From the NCBI RefSeq assembly GCF_001306035.1, contig NZ_LGCM01000031.1, forward strand, positions 44,291 through 108,290: 64,000 nucleotides of DNA. Direction: 5' to 3'. Numbering within the stretch: position 1 is the first letter of the stretch; every line of letters starts with the position of its first letter. Of the stretch, positions 61,736-64,000 are shown piece after piece. The notes below the pieces were generated by a model. The model did no database searches, had not been told where the DNA came from, and saw nothing but the letters and a program-made list of their open reading frames with translations. The position numbers and the translations under genes are program-made. This DNA comes from Levilinea saccharolytica. GTDB lineage: Bacteria; Chloroflexota; Anaerolineae; Anaerolineales; Anaerolineaceae.

Positions 61736-62764
61736 CTACGGCGTCGGTGAAGGCCAGCGGGTGTCCGTGATGCGCGGCGTCCGCGTCGGCCACAACGTGG
61801 AAGTTGGCGGGCGAGTGCGCGTCACCGTGGGGGTCAAGGTCACCGTAAAGGTCAGCGTGGGCGTCCGAGTCCAGGTGATGGTCAGCGTCGGCGAAGGACC
61901 AAAGGTCGGCGTCACCGTGCGCGTGGGAGAAGGCGTGGGCGTGCCCGTGGGGGTGCGCGTTGCCGTCGGTGTGCGCGTGGCGGTGCGGGTGGCTGTCGGC
62001 GCAGGTGGGTTGCCTGTCACCATAAAGCGGCCCGAATTATTCCACTGCATCCCGACATAGATCTGCACTTCATATTCCCCCGCCGTCCATTGATCCGACG
62101 ACGGTTCGCAGTCCGTATACCCATACCCACCCGTCGAGCCGTCCCATGGTTTGGTTTCCACACACAGGATCTTTGCGTCGCTCAGCCGCACCCACAAAGC
62201 CGTCCACTGCACGCCGTCCACCATCTTATCGTAGGTGAAAGCTCCGTACAGCTTTGTAATCGGGTTAGCAAATTCATTCACAGGCTCCACGGCCTGATTG
62301 TTCTCGTCAATTTCACGAGAGAAGCGCGGCGGGCTGAACACCGATTCAGGGTTGGGGGTTACTTCCGCATCAAACTGCGCGGCAATCTCCGGCGGAATGG
62401 CTGGCGTGTTGGTCACCGAAGGGGTGTCGGTGATGGTGGGGGTCAGGCTGATCGTCGGAGTCAGGGTAATGGTCGGCGTCAGGGTAATGGTGGGGGTCAA
62501 GGTTGGAGTCGGCGACGGCGGGAAAACCAGGTATGCAGCCGGTTCGGCGAACTGGTTCAAGAACACGGCCACCACCCCCATCGCCAATCCCACGCCCACC
62601 ATGCGCCAACCGCGCATGATCTGCTCGCGCCGCAGACGAAAATACATCAGCTTCCGCCCGCTCACAATCGTGCGAATCCCTAAGAACAGGCCCAGCAACA
62701 CTCCCACCAGAGCCAGATAAAATGCCGTTTGCACACCCGTGTGAATATCAACGTTCATAAGCAT
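61736..62764 (-). CDS. Membrane protein with Thr/Pro-rich repeats
   Basis: A 342-residue protein of unknown function. Two hydrophobic segments (about 12-30 and 54-72) bracket a short basic loop, then a Thr/Pro/Ile repeat (TPTITL units, about 82-120), a globular middle (about 130-250) with AFTYDKMVDGVQWTALWVR and CVETKPWDGSTGG, and a second Thr/Pro-rich repeat tail (TRTPTATRTPT and similar) to the end. The repeats may be a wall-spanning or glycosylated stalk holding the middle domain outside. ATG at 62764 or 62758; neither has a strong ribosome site. Confidence 0.7.
   Translation of the reverse strand: MLMNVDIHTGVQTAFYLALVGVLLGLFLGIRTIVSGRKLMYFRLRREQIMRGWRMVGVGLAMGVVAVFLNQFAEPAAYLVFPPSPTPTLTPTITLTPTITLTPTISLTPTITDTPSVTNTPAIPPEIAAQFDAEVTPNPESVFSPPRFSREIDENNQAVEPVNEFANPITKLYGAFTYDKMVDGVQWTALWVRLSDAKILCVETKPWDGSTGGYGYTDCEPSSDQWTAGEYEVQIYVGMQWNNSGRFMVTGNPPAPTATRTATRTPTATRTPTGTPTPSPTRTVTPTFGPSPTLTITWTRTPTLTFTVTLTPTVTRTRPPTSTLWPTRTPRITDTRWPSPTP
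62437..62512 (-). repeat. Short tandem coding repeat (TPTITL)
   Basis: Four imperfect copies of an 18-nt unit encode Thr-Pro-Thr-Ile-(Thr/Ser)-Leu. A second, more degenerate Thr/Pro/Arg repeat is coded at about 61760-62000. Low-complexity coding DNA. Confidence 0.8.
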
Positions 62765-62952
62765 CAGTCAACTTTTGTCAACCCTGGCAGAATTATAGCA
62801 TGTTCCCTCCGCCTTTTTCAGCCCGCAGCGTCCAAAAACCCAATTGTCGCCCGAATTTGAAAAGCAAAATTACAACATCCTAACCTTGCTGCCAGAACTC
62901 GTTGCAGTTTTTACTACTCTTGAGTAAAATCAATACCGGAACCAATCTGCAC

Positions 62953-64000
62953 ATGACTCTCAACCCAGGGACCCTCCTCAACAACCGCTATCGAATTGTC
63001 TCCATCCTGGGGCAAGGCGGAATGGGCGCTGTGTATCAGGCCGTAGATGAGAATATCAAAATCTACGTGGCCGTGAAAGAGAACCTCTTCCTCAGTGAAG
63101 AATACACCCGCCAATTCCAGCGCGAAGCGAGCATCCTCGCCAGTATGCGCCATCCCACATTGCCCAGGGTCGGTGACTATTTTGCGATCTCGGGTCAGGG
63201 CCAATACCTCATCATGGATTACATCGAGGGTGAGGACCTGCGCCAGCGAATTGAGCGCATGAACGTCCTCCCGGCGCGGGATGTCATTCTCATCGGTGCA
63301 CAGATTTGCGACGCCCTCTCGTACCTGCATTCCCGCACCCCCCCCATCGTCCACCGCGATATCAAACCCGGCAACGTTAAAATTACCCCGGAGGGTGAAG
63401 TCTGTCTGGTAGATTTTGGCCTGGCCAAGATCATGATGGACTCACAGGCCACCACCACCGGTGCGCGCGCCATGACCCCCGGCTATTCGCCGCCGGAGCA
63501 GTACGGAACCGCCCGTACCGATCCGCGTTCAGATATCTATTCTCTCGGCGCCACCCTATACGCCACCCTCACCGGGGTTATTCCGGAAGATGGTCTGGCC
63601 CGCGCCACCAACAAAGCTACCCTCACGCCCATCCGCCAGTTCACCCCCACGGTAGACCGGCGCCTGGCCGAGGCCATCGAAATTGCCCTGGAAATTGAGC
63701 CGGAACACCGCTACCAAAGCGCCGAGGAATTTAAAACGGCCCTGCTTGAAGCCGGCAGCATCAACCCCGCCACCCAGCGCCGCCTGCTGGTCACGCCGCC
63801 CCCCGAAGGCAGCTCATCTCAGCCGCCAAAGCCCCCGTCACGCCCCCTCAACCCCACCCCGGCGCGCCGCAAACGCAAAGTGCGCATCAAGCCTTTCCCC
63901 ATCGTTCTGGCCGCCCTGGTACTCCTGCTCACCGCTTTTTCCATTCTGCGGCCAGATGTGTCGGCTGCCATCGCGGCCCGCTTCATGCCCGCCCCCCTCG
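62953..64000 (+). CDS. Serine/threonine protein kinase, partial (C-terminus cut by window end)
   Basis: The frame is open from the ATG at 62953 to the last base (349 codons). It is a Hanks-type kinase: ILGQGGMGAVYQAV (glycine loop), Lys42 in VAVKENLF, catalytic VHRDIKPGNVK (Asp136), VDFGLAK (Asp154), TPGYSPPEQYGT and DIYSLGATLYATLTG. After the kinase (about 1-275) a Pro/Arg-rich linker leads to a membrane segment near 316-333 (PIVLAALVLLLTAFSIL), so a sensor part probably lies outside the cell and is not in the window. No PASTA repeat is seen in what is present. It may regulate division or wall growth, but targets are unknown. Confidence 0.93.
   Translation, partial: MTLNPGTLLNNRYRIVSILGQGGMGAVYQAVDENIKIYVAVKENLFLSEEYTRQFQREASILASMRHPTLPRVGDYFAISGQGQYLIMDYIEGEDLRQRIERMNVLPARDVILIGAQICDALSYLHSRTPPIVHRDIKPGNVKITPEGEVCLVDFGLAKIMMDSQATTTGARAMTPGYSPPEQYGTARTDPRSDIYSLGATLYATLTGVIPEDGLARATNKATLTPIRQFTPTVDRRLAEAIEIALEIEPEHRYQSAEEFKTALLEAGSINPATQRRLLVTPPPEGSSSQPPKPPSRPLNPTPARRKRKVRIKPFPIVLAALVLLLTAFSILRPDVSAAIAARFMPAPL

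Noticed and set aside
61758..62010. CRISPR-like or structural DNA repeat
   Set aside because: The periodic sequence is in frame and codes for Thr/Pro/Arg repeats; units are degenerate and have no spacers.

Overview
The window is GC-rich (C-ending codons dominate) and looks like chromosomal DNA of a member of the Chloroflexota, most likely class Anaerolineae. This rests on gene content and protein style: Thr/Pro-rich lipoproteins, a Mn-riboswitch P-type ATPase, a DUF1638 protein, a PASTA-less Ser/Thr kinase, a mre/min division operon and an aldehyde:ferredoxin oxidoreductase. No 16S rRNA or named marker is present, so the assignment is inference. Genes are dense on both strands, and nothing looks like a phage, transposon, plasmid or CRISPR array.

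Layout. 1-5.2 kb: 3' end of prfB, an ATP-type phosphofructokinase, and a two-gene iron-sulfur/flavin amine- or amino-acid-dehydrogenase operon. 5.3-14.4 kb: a HAD phosphatase, the Rel/SpoT (p)ppGpp enzyme, moeA, a VKOR-type disulfide enzyme, a small DUF1540-like protein, a yybP-ykoY (Mn2+) riboswitch with terminator driving a P-type ATPase, and an SDR epimerase. 14.6-29 kb: the most striking region. Three acyl-CoA carboxylase genes (carboxyltransferase, biotin carboxylase, biotin carrier) run into an 8.2-kb gene for a 2743-residue PUFA-synthase-like megasynthase (KS-ACP-AT-KS-ACP-ACP-KR-DH), followed by an overlapping Sfp-type phosphopantetheinyl transferase and a convergent PfaD enoyl reductase. 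All three ACP domains carry threonine where the phosphopantetheine serine should be. 29.3-45 kb: aldehyde:ferredoxin oxidoreductase, rhodanese, an SGNH-like lipoprotein with Cys at the nucleophile position, DUF1638, GH36 alpha-galactosidase, a B12/radical-SAM protein, pyrK-pyrD, a Ycf48-like lipoprotein, a squalene/phytoene-synthase relative and a membrane-anchored alpha/beta hydrolase.

45-54.6 kb: one ten-gene minus-strand operon for cell shape and division, mreB-mreC-mreD-mrdA-minC-minD-minE-rodA-gltX-(AhpD-like). 54.7-64 kb: formate-THF ligase, an EamA transporter, tRNA-Leu(UAA), a PHP phosphoesterase, a flippase-like membrane protein, the pseudouridine catabolism pair psuK-psuG, a Thr/Pro-repeat membrane protein, and a Ser/Thr kinase cut off by the window end.

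How the parts may work together: the carboxylase should supply malonyl-CoA to the malonyl-type AT of the megasynthase, the PPTase should load its carriers, and PfaD should supply enoyl reduction, giving a self-contained secondary-lipid or long-chain fatty acid locus of unknown product. The Thr-for-Ser carriers make this locus the main candidate for unusual biochemistry in the window.
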